A DNA stretch of 64,000 nucleotides from Pseudomonas canadensis. GTDB lineage: Bacteria > Pseudomonadota > Gammaproteobacteria > Pseudomonadales > Pseudomonadaceae. The notes under the pieces were generated by a model. It was given only the letters and a program-made list of their open reading frames with translations, was not told the DNA's origin and did not search any database. Below, one piece after another: positions 43,615 to 51,743 of this stretch. How positions within the stretch are numbered: the stretch's first letter is position 1; each line of letters opens with the position of its first letter. The DNA lies in the NCBI RefSeq assembly GCF_000503215.1, contig NZ_KI628539.1:434001-498000 (forward strand). Direction: 5' to 3'. Both the position numbers and the translations under genes were made by a program.

Positions 43615-45425
43615 GTGGGGTTTCCGGCAAGGACCATAGGGATAGTCAAGGTAAACATGGCGCCCAGGCCCGGTCCGTCGCTATGGGCGGTCAGTTGGCC
43701 ATTCATTTCCACCGCTGCGAGGGCGCAACTGTGCAGGCCGAAGCCGTGGCCTTCCTTGCGGGTGGTAAAGCCGTGGGTGAAGATCCGGGTCATGTTTTCC
43801 GCCGGTATGCCTTCGCCGTCGTCTTTCACGCTGATTTGCAAGGTTGCGTCATCGCGTGGTTGGACCGTAAGCGTCATTTGCCGCGGCCGGTCGACGAGGT
43901 TGGACATCGCGTACTTGGCATTGCTGATCAGGTTGACCATGATCAGCAGCAACCGGTGTTTATCCGCCAGGATTTCCGGCACCTGGGCATAGTGTTTTAC
44001 CACCGTGACGTTGTGCCGGCTCAGCGCCCCTGCGTTCATGCGCAAGGCATCGTCCATCAGGGCGCTGATGTGCACCGGCTCCTTCAGCGTGGAGGCACCG
44101 GCATAGTGTTGTTGGGTAGCGACAATGTCCTTGATGTGGTCGACGCTCTTGCTCAATTGCGCCAGTTCATCAGTCATGCCTTGTTGTTCCAGCGCAATGG
44201 CGTCGACCAGTTGATTCAAGTAACCCGGCAACAGCTTGCCCTTTTCATCCTCGGTGAAGAAGGTGCCCAGGTCACCTTGGCGCTCGTTGATCAACTGCAC
44301 GGCCCGGCCCAGGCCCAGTGCCTTGCTGCTGCGCAGCTTTCGAGTGACCAGATCGGCGGAGATATTCACGCTGTTGAGTACGTTGCCCACATTGTGCAGC
44401 ACGTTGGTGGCGATCTCCGCCATGCCCGCCTGGCGAGCACTGTCGAGCAGTTCGCTCTGGGCATCCTTGAGTTGTTGGGTGCGGCGTTCCACCCGTTGCT
44501 CCAGGGTTTCGTTCGCCGCTTGCAGGGCACGGTTGACCCGGTTGATCTCGGCGAAACTGCGCAGCAGGCGCATCGCCAGGTAAAGCAGCAAACCCACCAG
44601 CAGGGTGGAGAAAATCAGCAGGTAGCGATGGTATTGGTGATCGACAAGGTCGGCGGCTTGCTGATCCTGGTTGAGGTGGGTCGTCAAGTCGTCCAGACGC
44701 TCGGCGACCGGCACGGCGGCAATCCGGTCGAGCAGGCCGTTGACCACCGGCTGCTCGCGCAGGATCAGCGAAATATGGTTGCTGAGGATCTCGACAGGCC
44801 CCTGAAACTCAGGGGGCAGGCGCTCCTTGTTGATCGCCAATTTGCCCAGGCCCACCAGGATATCGGCGGCGCGGTCGTCGCTGGTGACCTGGGCGAACTC
44901 CAGGCTGCTGAGCAACAGGTCGTAGGTATCGGTGGCGACATCGTGCAGTTGCAGGCGGCCTTCATCGTCGTAGCGATTGAACTGGGCCTGGATGTCATCT
45001 TCGGCGGTCGGCAGAAAGGCCAGGGAGTTGCGCAGCACGGCGTTGTGGGATTTGAACTGGTCCACCAACCGGGCTTTTTCCTGGATCGCGGCTTGGTAAG
45101 CTTCCCGATTGGCTTGCCAACCAGGCAGGTCCGCAGGGTCGTGGTAGAAGTCGCGGTTTTCCAGATCGGCCCAGATCCGGGTCATTTCCTGCAACGGTGC
45201 CACCAGGGGGTCATAATTGTGGGTGAGGGCGATCCTGGCCTTGAGTACTTCACTGTCCCATTGGGCATTGAGCTGCTGGAGCTGGCGGATCAGGTCCCGT
45301 GATTGGGTATAGGTAGCCGTCTGGTCACGGGAAGACTTGAGGTACAGAAACACCAGGGTGGACGCCAGCAGCAGGGTCATCAAGCCCAGCAACACTTGGC
45401 CGGCACGGCGGCGGGAAAGGGTCAT
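43611..45425 (-). CDS. Membrane sensor histidine kinase with DAHL-type periplasmic domain
   Basis: 604 residues. Order: helix (about 8-28), periplasmic all-helical domain of DAHL type (about 30-275), helix (about 278-298), coiled coil (about 310-335), kinase with the variant H-box VLHNVGNVLNS (His near 342), HATPase with NLISNAKYAM, DDGEGI and GHGFGLHS. It is expected to sense a periplasmic cue and phosphorylate the adjoining REC domains. The partner gene before it encodes a periplasmic di-haem peroxidase, the most likely source of the cue. It starts 10 bases after that gene's stop. Confidence 0.92.
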   Translation of the reverse strand: MTLSRRRAGQVLLGLMTLLLASTLVFLYLKSSRDQTATYTQSRDLIRQLQQLNAQWDSEVLKARIALTHNYDPLVAPLQEMTRIWADLENRDFYHDPADLPGWQANREAYQAAIQEKARLVDQFKSHNAVLRNSLAFLPTAEDDIQAQFNRYDDEGRLQLHDVATDTYDLLLSSLEFAQVTSDDRAADILVGLGKLAINKERLPPEFQGPVEILSNHISLILREQPVVNGLLDRIAAVPVAERLDDLTTHLNQDQQAADLVDHQYHRYLLIFSTLLVGLLLYLAMRLLRSFAEINRVNRALQAANETLEQRVERRTQQLKDAQSELLDSARQAGMAEIATNVLHNVGNVLNSVNISADLVTRKLRSSKALGLGRAVQLINERQGDLGTFFTEDEKGKLLPGYLNQLVDAIALEQQGMTDELAQLSKSVDHIKDIVATQQHYAGASTLKEPVHISALMDDALRMNAGALSRHNVTVVKHYAQVPEILADKHRLLLIMVNLISNAKYAMSNLVDRPRQMTLTVQPRDDATLQISVKDDGEGIPAENMTRIFTHGFTTRKEGHGFGLHSCALAAVEMNGQLTAHSDGPGLGAMFTLTIPMVLAGNPT

Positions 45426-45435
45426 GACGGTATGC

Positions 45436-46404
45436 TCATAAAGGCTTGCCCGCCCATTCGCCGCTCAGGGTCTTGAGAAACTGGATGATCAGGTCCTTGT
45501 CCTCCTGGGACGGATTGCGCCCCAACTGATACTTGAACATGACGTCGACCGCTTCCTCAAGGGTCTTGGCCGAGGCATCGTGGAAGTACGGCGCGGTCGC
45601 GGCGACGTTGCGCAGGCTGGGTACCTTGAACACATGTCGGTCTTCTTCGTCCTGGGTCAGCAGATAGCGGCCCAGGTCCGACTCCACCGTTTTGCCGCGC
45701 GCCTTGAAGTAGTCGCCCATCACACCGAACTTCTGGAACATATTGCCGCCGATATTGATGCCTTGGTGGCAGGCGATGCAGCCATAGTCCTTGAAGCGCT
45801 GGTAGCCGTATTTTTCCTGGATCGTGAAAATATCGGTGTTGCCAAGCAGGTACTGGTCGAACCGCGAATTGGGCGTCAGCAATGTACGTTCATAAGTGGC
45901 CAGGGCGTTTTGTACGTTGGCGGCGGTGACGCCATCGGGGTAGGCCCGCTGGAACGCCGCTTGGTAGGCGGGCAGGGCGGAAAGGTTCTGCACCACGGTT
46001 TTCCAGTCGCTGCCCATTTCCACCGGGCTGATGACTACCTGTTGGATCTGTGCCTCCAGCGTATCGACGCGGCCATTCCAGAACTGTTTGAAGTTCAGGC
46101 TGGCGTTGAAGACAGACGGGGTGTTGATGTCCACGGGCTTGCCATCGAAGCCAATGGAAAATGGCTTGTTGTCGGCACCTCCCGATTCCAGACGATGGCA
46201 GCTGGCGCAGGACAGTGTGTTATTGACCGACAGACGCGGCTCGTTGAACAGCTGGCGCCCCAGCTCAACCTTGGCCGGGTCCAACATCGGAACTGCGGGG
46301 AGAGGTTTCAGTGCTTCGTCCAACGGCGCGGCCATCAAAGGCATGCCCAAGCCCAGGCACAACATGAACACGACGCCGAAACGGCAGGTCAATACTTCAT
46401 TCAA
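45436..46404 (-). CDS. Di-haem cytochrome c peroxidase (CcpA/MauG family)
   Basis: 322 residues taking TTG at 46404, which has AAGGAG seven bases upstream; ATG at 46425 is in frame but lacks such a site. Seen: signal peptide ending MPLMAA, first haem site CASCH near residue 65, second CIACH near 207, with RNVAATAPYFHDAS near 270 and a Met-rich distal region. Length and two CxxCH sites match bacterial cytochrome c peroxidases. Periplasmic; reduces hydrogen peroxide with electrons from small c-type cytochromes, or oxidises a protein or small molecule if MauG-like. It lies between the REC-GGDEF-EAL and DAHL-kinase genes, so it is embedded in a signalling operon. Confidence 0.93.
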   Translation of the reverse strand: MNEVLTCRFGVVFMLCLGLGMPLMAAPLDEALKPLPAVPMLDPAKVELGRQLFNEPRLSVNNTLSCASCHRLESGGADNKPFSIGFDGKPVDINTPSVFNASLNFKQFWNGRVDTLEAQIQQVVISPVEMGSDWKTVVQNLSALPAYQAAFQRAYPDGVTAANVQNALATYERTLLTPNSRFDQYLLGNTDIFTIQEKYGYQRFKDYGCIACHQGINIGGNMFQKFGVMGDYFKARGKTVESDLGRYLLTQDEEDRHVFKVPSLRNVAATAPYFHDASAKTLEEAVDVMFKYQLGRNPSQEDKDLIIQFLKTLSGEWAGKPL

Positions 46405-46429
46405 GCGAGCACTCCTTGCAAGCATAAGG

Positions 46430-48304
46430 CTACTGGTCGGGCATCAGAGTGGCGCTACCCGCTTGCAGCAACCGGGCGAAATCCTTCGACGGCACGGCCT
46501 TGCTGAACAGATAGCCCTGGCCCTCTTCGCACAGCTGGGTTTGCAGGAATTTCAGTTGTTCGACGGTTTCCACGCCTTCGGCGATGATATTCAGGTCCAG
46601 GCTCTTGCCCATGCCGATGATAGCGCTGATCAGTTGTTCGTCCTGGCTATTGACCTTCAGGCCGTGAACGAATGACTGGTCGATTTTCAGCACATCGATG
46701 GGAAAACGGCGCAGATAACTCAGGCTGGAGTAACCCGTACCGAAATCATCCAGGGCCAGCCGCACGCCCATCGCCTTGATTCTGTTAAGGATATCGACAG
46801 TCTCGTCGACATTCTGCATCAGCACGCTTTCGGTGATCTCCAGTTCCAACTGTGTCGGCGGCAGACCGGTTTGCTTGAGGAGGGTGGCAAGATTGTCGAC
46901 AAAATCCCGCTGGCGAAAGTCGATGGCCGAGATGTTCACCGATATGCACAGCGGCGCCAGCCCCATGGCGCGCCAGGCTTGCGCCTGTTCACAGGCCTGG
47001 CGCAGTACCCATTGGGTCAGGCGCACAATCAAGCCACTGTCTTCGGCGACCGGGATGAAGTCGGCCGGGCTGACCCAGCCCGAGCGCGGCTGGAACCAGC
47101 GAATCAGGGCTTCCGCACCGACGATTCGCCCGGATTTCAAGTCCAGCTTCGGCTGGTAGTGCAGTACAAACTCCTCGCGCTCGAGGGCCTGGCGTATCGC
47201 GCTTTCCAGGTTTTGTCGATGCTGGGCGCGGTGGTTCATGTCATCGGTGTAAAAACTGAAACGGTCGGAACCCCGCTCTTTACTGGTGTGCATGGCGGTT
47301 TCGGCGTGTTTGATCAACTCCACCGCCGTGCCACTGTCATTGGGGTAAATACTGATGCCCAGGCTGGCGGTGATGCTCAGGTCATGCCCTGCGACATGGC
47401 GGGTAGCGCTGACGGCATTAAGTATTTTTTGAGCAACGTGCTGGGATTGTTGGGGATGCTGCACATCCTGCAGCAGGATCACGAATTCGTCGGAACCGTA
47501 GCGAAATACCGAGTCCGATTCACGCACTGCCTCCACCAGGCTTTGGCTGACCTGCTGGAGCACCTCGTCGCCCACCGGATAGCCCAAGGCATTGTTGATA
47601 CGCTTGAAACGGTCCAGCCCGATGAATACCACCGCCAACTGGGTGTCATGCCGTCGGCCCAGGGCAATTGCCTGGGTCAGCCGGTCGCCGAGCAGCGTGC
47701 TGTTGGGCAGTTCTGTCAACGCGTCATACTGGAGCAGGTGCGAGACCTTGAGCAGCTCCTGCACGCGCTCTTCGATGGTTCGTTCCAGGCCAATCACTTT
47801 GAGCGCGATGTCCTGGGCGAGCTGCCATTTCCAGGTCAGGGCGCTGGCCATCTGGCGAATTTCCAGGTGATCGAAGGGCTTTTTCAGGATCAGCAGTTGG
47901 TCGTTGTATTTGAGCCGCGCTTCGATGGCCTCGAAGGAGTAATCGGAGTAAGCCGTGCACAGCGCGATCTGCAGGCGGGGATCGACCTCCCACAACTGTT
48001 CGATGGTTTGCAGGCCGTCCCAGCCAGGTGGCATGCGCATGTCGATGAAGGCCAGGGCATACGGTGCCTGGTCGGCCAGCGCCTTGTTCACTAGGGCCAA
48101 GGCTTCCTGGCCCTGGTAGGCGGAGTCCAGCTCGTAGGCCTGGCGCGCTTTGGCGGTGGTGCCGAACAGGGTTTCTTCCAGGCTCTCCAGCGACGGTTTG
48201 CCATTGGGATCGGCGCAGAGGATCTTGCGAAAGTCCTGGTGGATCGAGGCCGTGTCATCGACGATCAGAATGCGCCGGTTGGCCCGTGCCGAGTCCGCAC
48301 TCAT
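46430..48304 (-). CDS. REC-GGDEF-EAL response regulator
   Basis: 624 residues, GGAG six bases before the start. Order: REC (Asp in FIDMRMP near 86, KKPF near 140), linker helix, GGDEF-type domain with RYGSDEF near 268, and EAL domain with GAEALIRW near 397, VNISAIDF, DDFGTGYSSL, KIDQSF and EGVE. GSDEF departs from GGDEF at the second Gly, so cyclase activity may be lost or reduced; all main EAL residues are present. Phosphorylation of REC probably controls cyclic-di-GMP breakdown. First gene of a four-gene minus-strand operon. Confidence 0.92.
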   Translation of the reverse strand: MSADSARANRRILIVDDTASIHQDFRKILCADPNGKPSLESLEETLFGTTAKARQAYELDSAYQGQEALALVNKALADQAPYALAFIDMRMPPGWDGLQTIEQLWEVDPRLQIALCTAYSDYSFEAIEARLKYNDQLLILKKPFDHLEIRQMASALTWKWQLAQDIALKVIGLERTIEERVQELLKVSHLLQYDALTELPNSTLLGDRLTQAIALGRRHDTQLAVVFIGLDRFKRINNALGYPVGDEVLQQVSQSLVEAVRESDSVFRYGSDEFVILLQDVQHPQQSQHVAQKILNAVSATRHVAGHDLSITASLGISIYPNDSGTAVELIKHAETAMHTSKERGSDRFSFYTDDMNHRAQHRQNLESAIRQALEREEFVLHYQPKLDLKSGRIVGAEALIRWFQPRSGWVSPADFIPVAEDSGLIVRLTQWVLRQACEQAQAWRAMGLAPLCISVNISAIDFRQRDFVDNLATLLKQTGLPPTQLELEITESVLMQNVDETVDILNRIKAMGVRLALDDFGTGYSSLSYLRRFPIDVLKIDQSFVHGLKVNSQDEQLISAIIGMGKSLDLNIIAEGVETVEQLKFLQTQLCEEGQGYLFSKAVPSKDFARLLQAGSATLMPDQ

Positions 48305-48522
48305 GGGGTGCTCCGTACCGATAAAAGGTCCGACGGCATAACGACTCCTTCCCTGATTCCACTGCTGAGGCGGATACAGCCTAATGTGACAGCATAGTCG
48401 AGCGGCCTTGATATCGGGGGCCAGTTGGCGTCAAATCGACCCCGCGCGTTGAGCAAGGGAAGACAGCTTGGCACAGAGGTTGAATTTAGCTCGATTTGGT
48501 TTAATTTGAAGGCGCAGCAGGC
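48305..48522. other. Divergent promoter region of the signalling module
   Basis: 218 bases between the two oppositely oriented response-regulator genes. AT-richer stretches near 48480-48510 (TTGAAT ... TTAATT) could be a -35/-10 pair for the plus gene, but spacing is not ideal. No strong palindrome or GG-N10-GC element was found. Confidence 0.4.
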
Positions 48523-49836
48523 ATGGATGAACATACCGCGACAAGACCCACCGTTTTGCTGGTCGACGATGAAGAGTCGATCCTCAACAGCCTGCGCCGC
48601 TTGCTGCGCGGCCAGCCCTTTGATGTGGTGCTGGCCGGTAGTGGCGCCCAGGCGCTGGAAATCATGGCGGCGCAGCCCGTCGACCTGATCATGAGCGATG
48701 CGCGCATGCCGGGTATGGACGGGGCGCAGTTACTGGCCGAAGTCCATCGCCTGTACCCCACCACCAGCCGCATCCTGCTGACCGGTTATGCCGACTTGCC
48801 GACGATCATCAAGGCGATCAACGAAGGGCAGATCCACCGCTACATCGGCAAGCCCTGGAATGACGACGAACTCAAGTTGATCCTGCAGCAGGCCCTTGAG
48901 CACCAACGGCTTGAACGCCTGACCCGGGTGCAGAACGATCAGCTCAAGGTATTGAATGCCACTCTGGAAAAACGCGTGGTGGCGCGCACCTCCGAGTTGC
49001 AGCAAACCGCCGACATGCTCGACCTGGCCTACGAAGAACTCAAACGCAGCTACGTGACAGGCACTGAAGTCTTCTCGTTGCTGGCCAACCTGCGCCTGCC
49101 CAAGAACAAGCAGACCAACCGCCAATTGATCGAGTTGGTCCGCGTCTATTGCGCTGCCCAGTCCATGGACGAAGCCGCTACGCGCGACCTGACCATGGCG
49201 GCCGCGCTCTACAACATCGGCAAGCTCAGTTGGAGCGACAGCCTGTTGGTTGCCGCCGCCGATAAGTTGCACAGCAGTGACCGTGAACAATACCGAGGCT
49301 ATCCGAGCCAGAGCGAATCCCTGCTGATGACCCTGGAACCGATGAAGGACGCGGCGCGGATCATCCGTCATCACCAGGAACGCTGGGATGGCAGCGGTTT
49401 TCCCGATCACCTCAAGGGCGATGCGATACCCTTCGGTTCGCGACTGCTGAAGTTGGCGGTGGACTTTATCGAACTGCAAAAAGGCCTGATCCTTGAGCGG
49501 CAGATGAACAGCGACGAGGCTTTGCTGTACATCCGAAAGTACGCCGGGCGCCTCTATGATCCAGAGCTGGTCGAAGACTTTGTCCAGGCCTGCGCCGCGT
49601 TTCTCAGTGATGTGACGCTGGGTGATCCCTCGGTCAAGGCCCTGACCACCCGTGAACTGGAAGCCGGCATGGTCCTGGCGCGCAATCTCAACGCCGATAA
49701 CGGCATGCTGCTGCTCAACGCCGGCAAAGTGCTGAACCTGCCGTTGGTGGACAAGCTGATTGCGTTCGAGTCGATGGAGGGCGCGAAATACACCATATTC
49801 ATCAAACTACCCGAAGAGACAGCGAACCTTTCATGA
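48523..49836 (+). CDS. REC protein with degenerate HD-GYP domain
   Basis: 437 residues. Order: REC (DDEES at 17-21, Asp in IMSDARMP near 60, KPW near 109), coiled coil (about 130-175), HD-GYP-like domain. The HD of the catalytic HDIGK is replaced: AALYNIGKLSW near residue 230. HHQERWDGSGFP near 283 is kept, but the GYP-type motif and further His/Asp ligands are altered (SRLLKLAVDFIEL). The phosphodiesterase reaction is therefore doubtful; it may bind cyclic-di-GMP or partner proteins. Divergent from the REC-GGDEF-EAL operon and coupled by ATGA to a Nudix gene. Confidence 0.9.
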   Translation: MDEHTATRPTVLLVDDEESILNSLRRLLRGQPFDVVLAGSGAQALEIMAAQPVDLIMSDARMPGMDGAQLLAEVHRLYPTTSRILLTGYADLPTIIKAINEGQIHRYIGKPWNDDELKLILQQALEHQRLERLTRVQNDQLKVLNATLEKRVVARTSELQQTADMLDLAYEELKRSYVTGTEVFSLLANLRLPKNKQTNRQLIELVRVYCAAQSMDEAATRDLTMAAALYNIGKLSWSDSLLVAAADKLHSSDREQYRGYPSQSESLLMTLEPMKDAARIIRHHQERWDGSGFPDHLKGDAIPFGSRLLKLAVDFIELQKGLILERQMNSDEALLYIRKYAGRLYDPELVEDFVQACAAFLSDVTLGDPSVKALTTRELEAGMVLARNLNADNGMLLLNAGKVLNLPLVDKLIAFESMEGAKYTIFIKLPEETANLS

Positions 49837-50243
49837 GCATTTCCACTATTCGCATCGCCGCCGCCCTCCTGATCGGCAGCGACGGCCAGACCCTGCTGGT
49901 GCGCAAGCGCGGCACCCAGGCCTTCATGCAACCTGGCGGCAAGATCGATGCCGGCGAGCAGCCTGCCGAGGCCTTGGCCCGTGAGCTGCACGAAGAACTG
50001 AACCTGCGTATCGAGCCAAGCGCCGCCGTCTATCTCGGCAAGTTTTCCGCGCCTGCGGTCAACGAGCCGGGTTTTACCGTGGAAGCCGAGCTGTTCCAGG
50101 TGCAGATCGATGTAGCGGTCACGCCTGCCGCCGAGATTGAAGAAGTGCGCTGGATCGACCCTGCCGGTGACGGCGGCCTGCAACTGGCCCCGCTGACACG
50201 CGATCTGATCCTGCCGTTTTACCGCGCCTCGCTGACGGCATGA
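49833..50243 (+). CDS. Nudix hydrolase
   Basis: 136 residues. The Nudix box is complete: G-G-K-I-D-A-G-E, seven residues, R-E-L-H-E-E-L-N-L (about residues 37-60). Cytoplasmic hydrolase of nucleoside diphosphate derivatives; substrate not readable. It overlaps both neighbours by ATGA (49833-49836 and 50240-50243), so REC/HD-GYP, Nudix and GNAT are one translation-coupled unit. Confidence 0.93.
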   Translation: MSISTIRIAAALLIGSDGQTLLVRKRGTQAFMQPGGKIDAGEQPAEALARELHEELNLRIEPSAAVYLGKFSAPAVNEPGFTVEAELFQVQIDVAVTPAAEIEEVRWIDPAGDGGLQLAPLTRDLILPFYRASLTA

Positions 50244-50743
50244 TCATCCGCACGCTGGCGGCCGGCGACGCCGAAGCGTATCGGGCGTTGATGCTGGAGG
50301 CCTATGGCGCCTATCCCCAGGCCTTTACCTCCAGCGTGGCGGAGCGTGCGGCGATGCCACTGGGTTGGTGGGAAAAACGCTTGAGCAGCCCGTTGGATTG
50401 CTTGCTCGGTGCGTTTGACGGGGATGAGTTGGCCGGCATTGTCGGCCTTGCCTTCGAGCCACGAGAAAAAGCGCGGCACAAGGTGACCCTGTTCGGCATG
50501 TACGTGAATGCGGACCACCAACAAAAAGGCTTGGGCCGTCAGTTGGTGGAAGCGGCACTCGACGAAGCGCGCACACAGCCGCGCCTCAAAGTGATCCAGC
50601 TGACGGTCACCGCCGGCAATGAAGCCGCGTTTGCCCTGTACCAGCGCTGCGGCTTCATCCAGTACGGCCTGGAGCCGCTGGCGGTGCGAGTCGGTGTGGA
50701 TTACTTCGATAAGATCCACATGTGGCGCGAGGTTGCGGTTTAG
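50240..50743 (+). CDS. GNAT-family N-acetyltransferase
   Basis: 167 residues. Seen: acetyl-CoA loop GMYVNADHQQKGLGRQLVEA (Q-K-G-L-G-R near residue 97), IQLTVTAGNEAAFALYQRCG strand and a C-terminal aromatic end. Cytoplasmic; substrate unknown. Its stop codon overlaps the stop of the convergent metR gene (TAG at 50741-50743, TAA read leftward at 50740-50742), so there is no room for a terminator between them. Confidence 0.92.
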   Translation: MIIRTLAAGDAEAYRALMLEAYGAYPQAFTSSVAERAAMPLGWWEKRLSSPLDCLLGAFDGDELAGIVGLAFEPREKARHKVTLFGMYVNADHQQKGLGRQLVEAALDEARTQPRLKVIQLTVTAGNEAAFALYQRCGFIQYGLEPLAVRVGVDYFDKIHMWREVAV

Positions 50744-51657
50744 CGCACCGCGCTGACCCCATCCAAGGTGGAAAACGACGTGTCCTTGGCCGTCAGCAGG
50801 AAGTCACGCATGTAGGGCGCATCCAGCATGTCCGCACGGATTCCCGCATATAGCGTGGCAAACAAACCTTTTTCACCCAGGCGCTTGGCCTTCACGTAGC
50901 CACGCGAGCTGTACTCATGCAGCGCCCAATGGGGCATGCCGCACACGCCACGGCCGCTGGCCACCAGTTGCATCATCATCACCGAAAGCTCGGACGTGCG
51001 CACCTGAGCCGGTTCCACATCGGCGGGTTCGAGAAAGCGGGTGAAAATGTCCAGGCGGTCGCGTTCCACCGGGTAGGTGATCAGGGTTTCGGTCAGCAAG
51101 TCATCCGGCACGATGTACGCCTTGTTCGCCAGCGCATGCTGGTTGGCGACCGCGAGCATGGCTTCGTAGGTGAACAGCGGTACATAGGTGATGCCTGGCA
51201 GTTCCAGCGGGTCAGAGGTCACCACCAGGTCCAGGTCGCCACGGGCTAGCGCTGGTAGCGGGGCGAAGGCGAAACCGGAGGCCAGGTCCAGTTCGACTTC
51301 CGGCCAGGCATCGCGGAACTGGTCGATGGTCGGCATCAGCCACTGGAAGCAGCTATGGCATTCGATCGCCATGTGCAAACGCCCGGCAGTGCCGCCGGCC
51401 AACCTTGCAATGTCGCGCTCGGCGCCGCGCAGCAGCGGCAGGGTGGCGTCGGCCAGTTGCAACAGGCGCAGGCCGGCACTGGTGAAGCGCAGCGGCTTGG
51501 TCTTGCGCACGAACAACGGCATGCCCAAGCGCTCTTCCAGCTCTTTGAACTGGTGCGACAGGGCCGACTGCGTCAAATGCAGGCGCTCGGCGGCTTCGAC
51601 CAGGCTGTCGGCTTCGCGCAGGGCGTGCAGGGTCTTGAGGTGACGGATCTCGAGCAC
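50740..51657 (-). CDS. metR: MetR, LysR-type regulator of methionine genes
   Basis: 305 residues. Seen: N-terminal winged helix MLEIRHLKTLHALREADSLV with LTQSALSHQFKELEERLG, then the effector domain with IECHSCFQWLMPTIDQFRDA, LDLVVTSDPLE and ITYPVERDRLDIFTRFL. These segments follow E. coli MetR closely (IECHSC-QWL, SQFSALSHQF-like). MetR activates metE/metH using homocysteine as coeffector. It is divergent from an alpha/beta hydrolase gene; the spacer has a TGAG-N5-CTCA inverted repeat close to the MetR TGAA-N5-TTCA consensus. Confidence 0.95.
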   Translation of the reverse strand: MLEIRHLKTLHALREADSLVEAAERLHLTQSALSHQFKELEERLGMPLFVRKTKPLRFTSAGLRLLQLADATLPLLRGAERDIARLAGGTAGRLHMAIECHSCFQWLMPTIDQFRDAWPEVELDLASGFAFAPLPALARGDLDLVVTSDPLELPGITYVPLFTYEAMLAVANQHALANKAYIVPDDLLTETLITYPVERDRLDIFTRFLEPADVEPAQVRTSELSVMMMQLVASGRGVCGMPHWALHEYSSRGYVKAKRLGEKGLFATLYAGIRADMLDAPYMRDFLLTAKDTSFSTLDGVSAVR

Positions 51658-51698
51658 GGGCTCTCCATGAATACAATTTGTGACGGATTCGAATGGCG

Positions 51699-51711
51699 TG
51701 AGTTTGTCTCA
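51699..51711. promoter_or_regulatory. TGAG-TTTGT-CTCA, possible MetR site
   Basis: An inverted repeat with 4-base arms and a 5-base centre, lying between metR (start 51657) and the hydrolase gene (start 51744). The spacing is that of MetR sites (TGAA-N5-TTCA) with one base changed per arm. Confidence 0.45.
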
Positions 51712-51743
51712 TGTTGGCATGCCTGTCGATAAGGAGGTCGACA

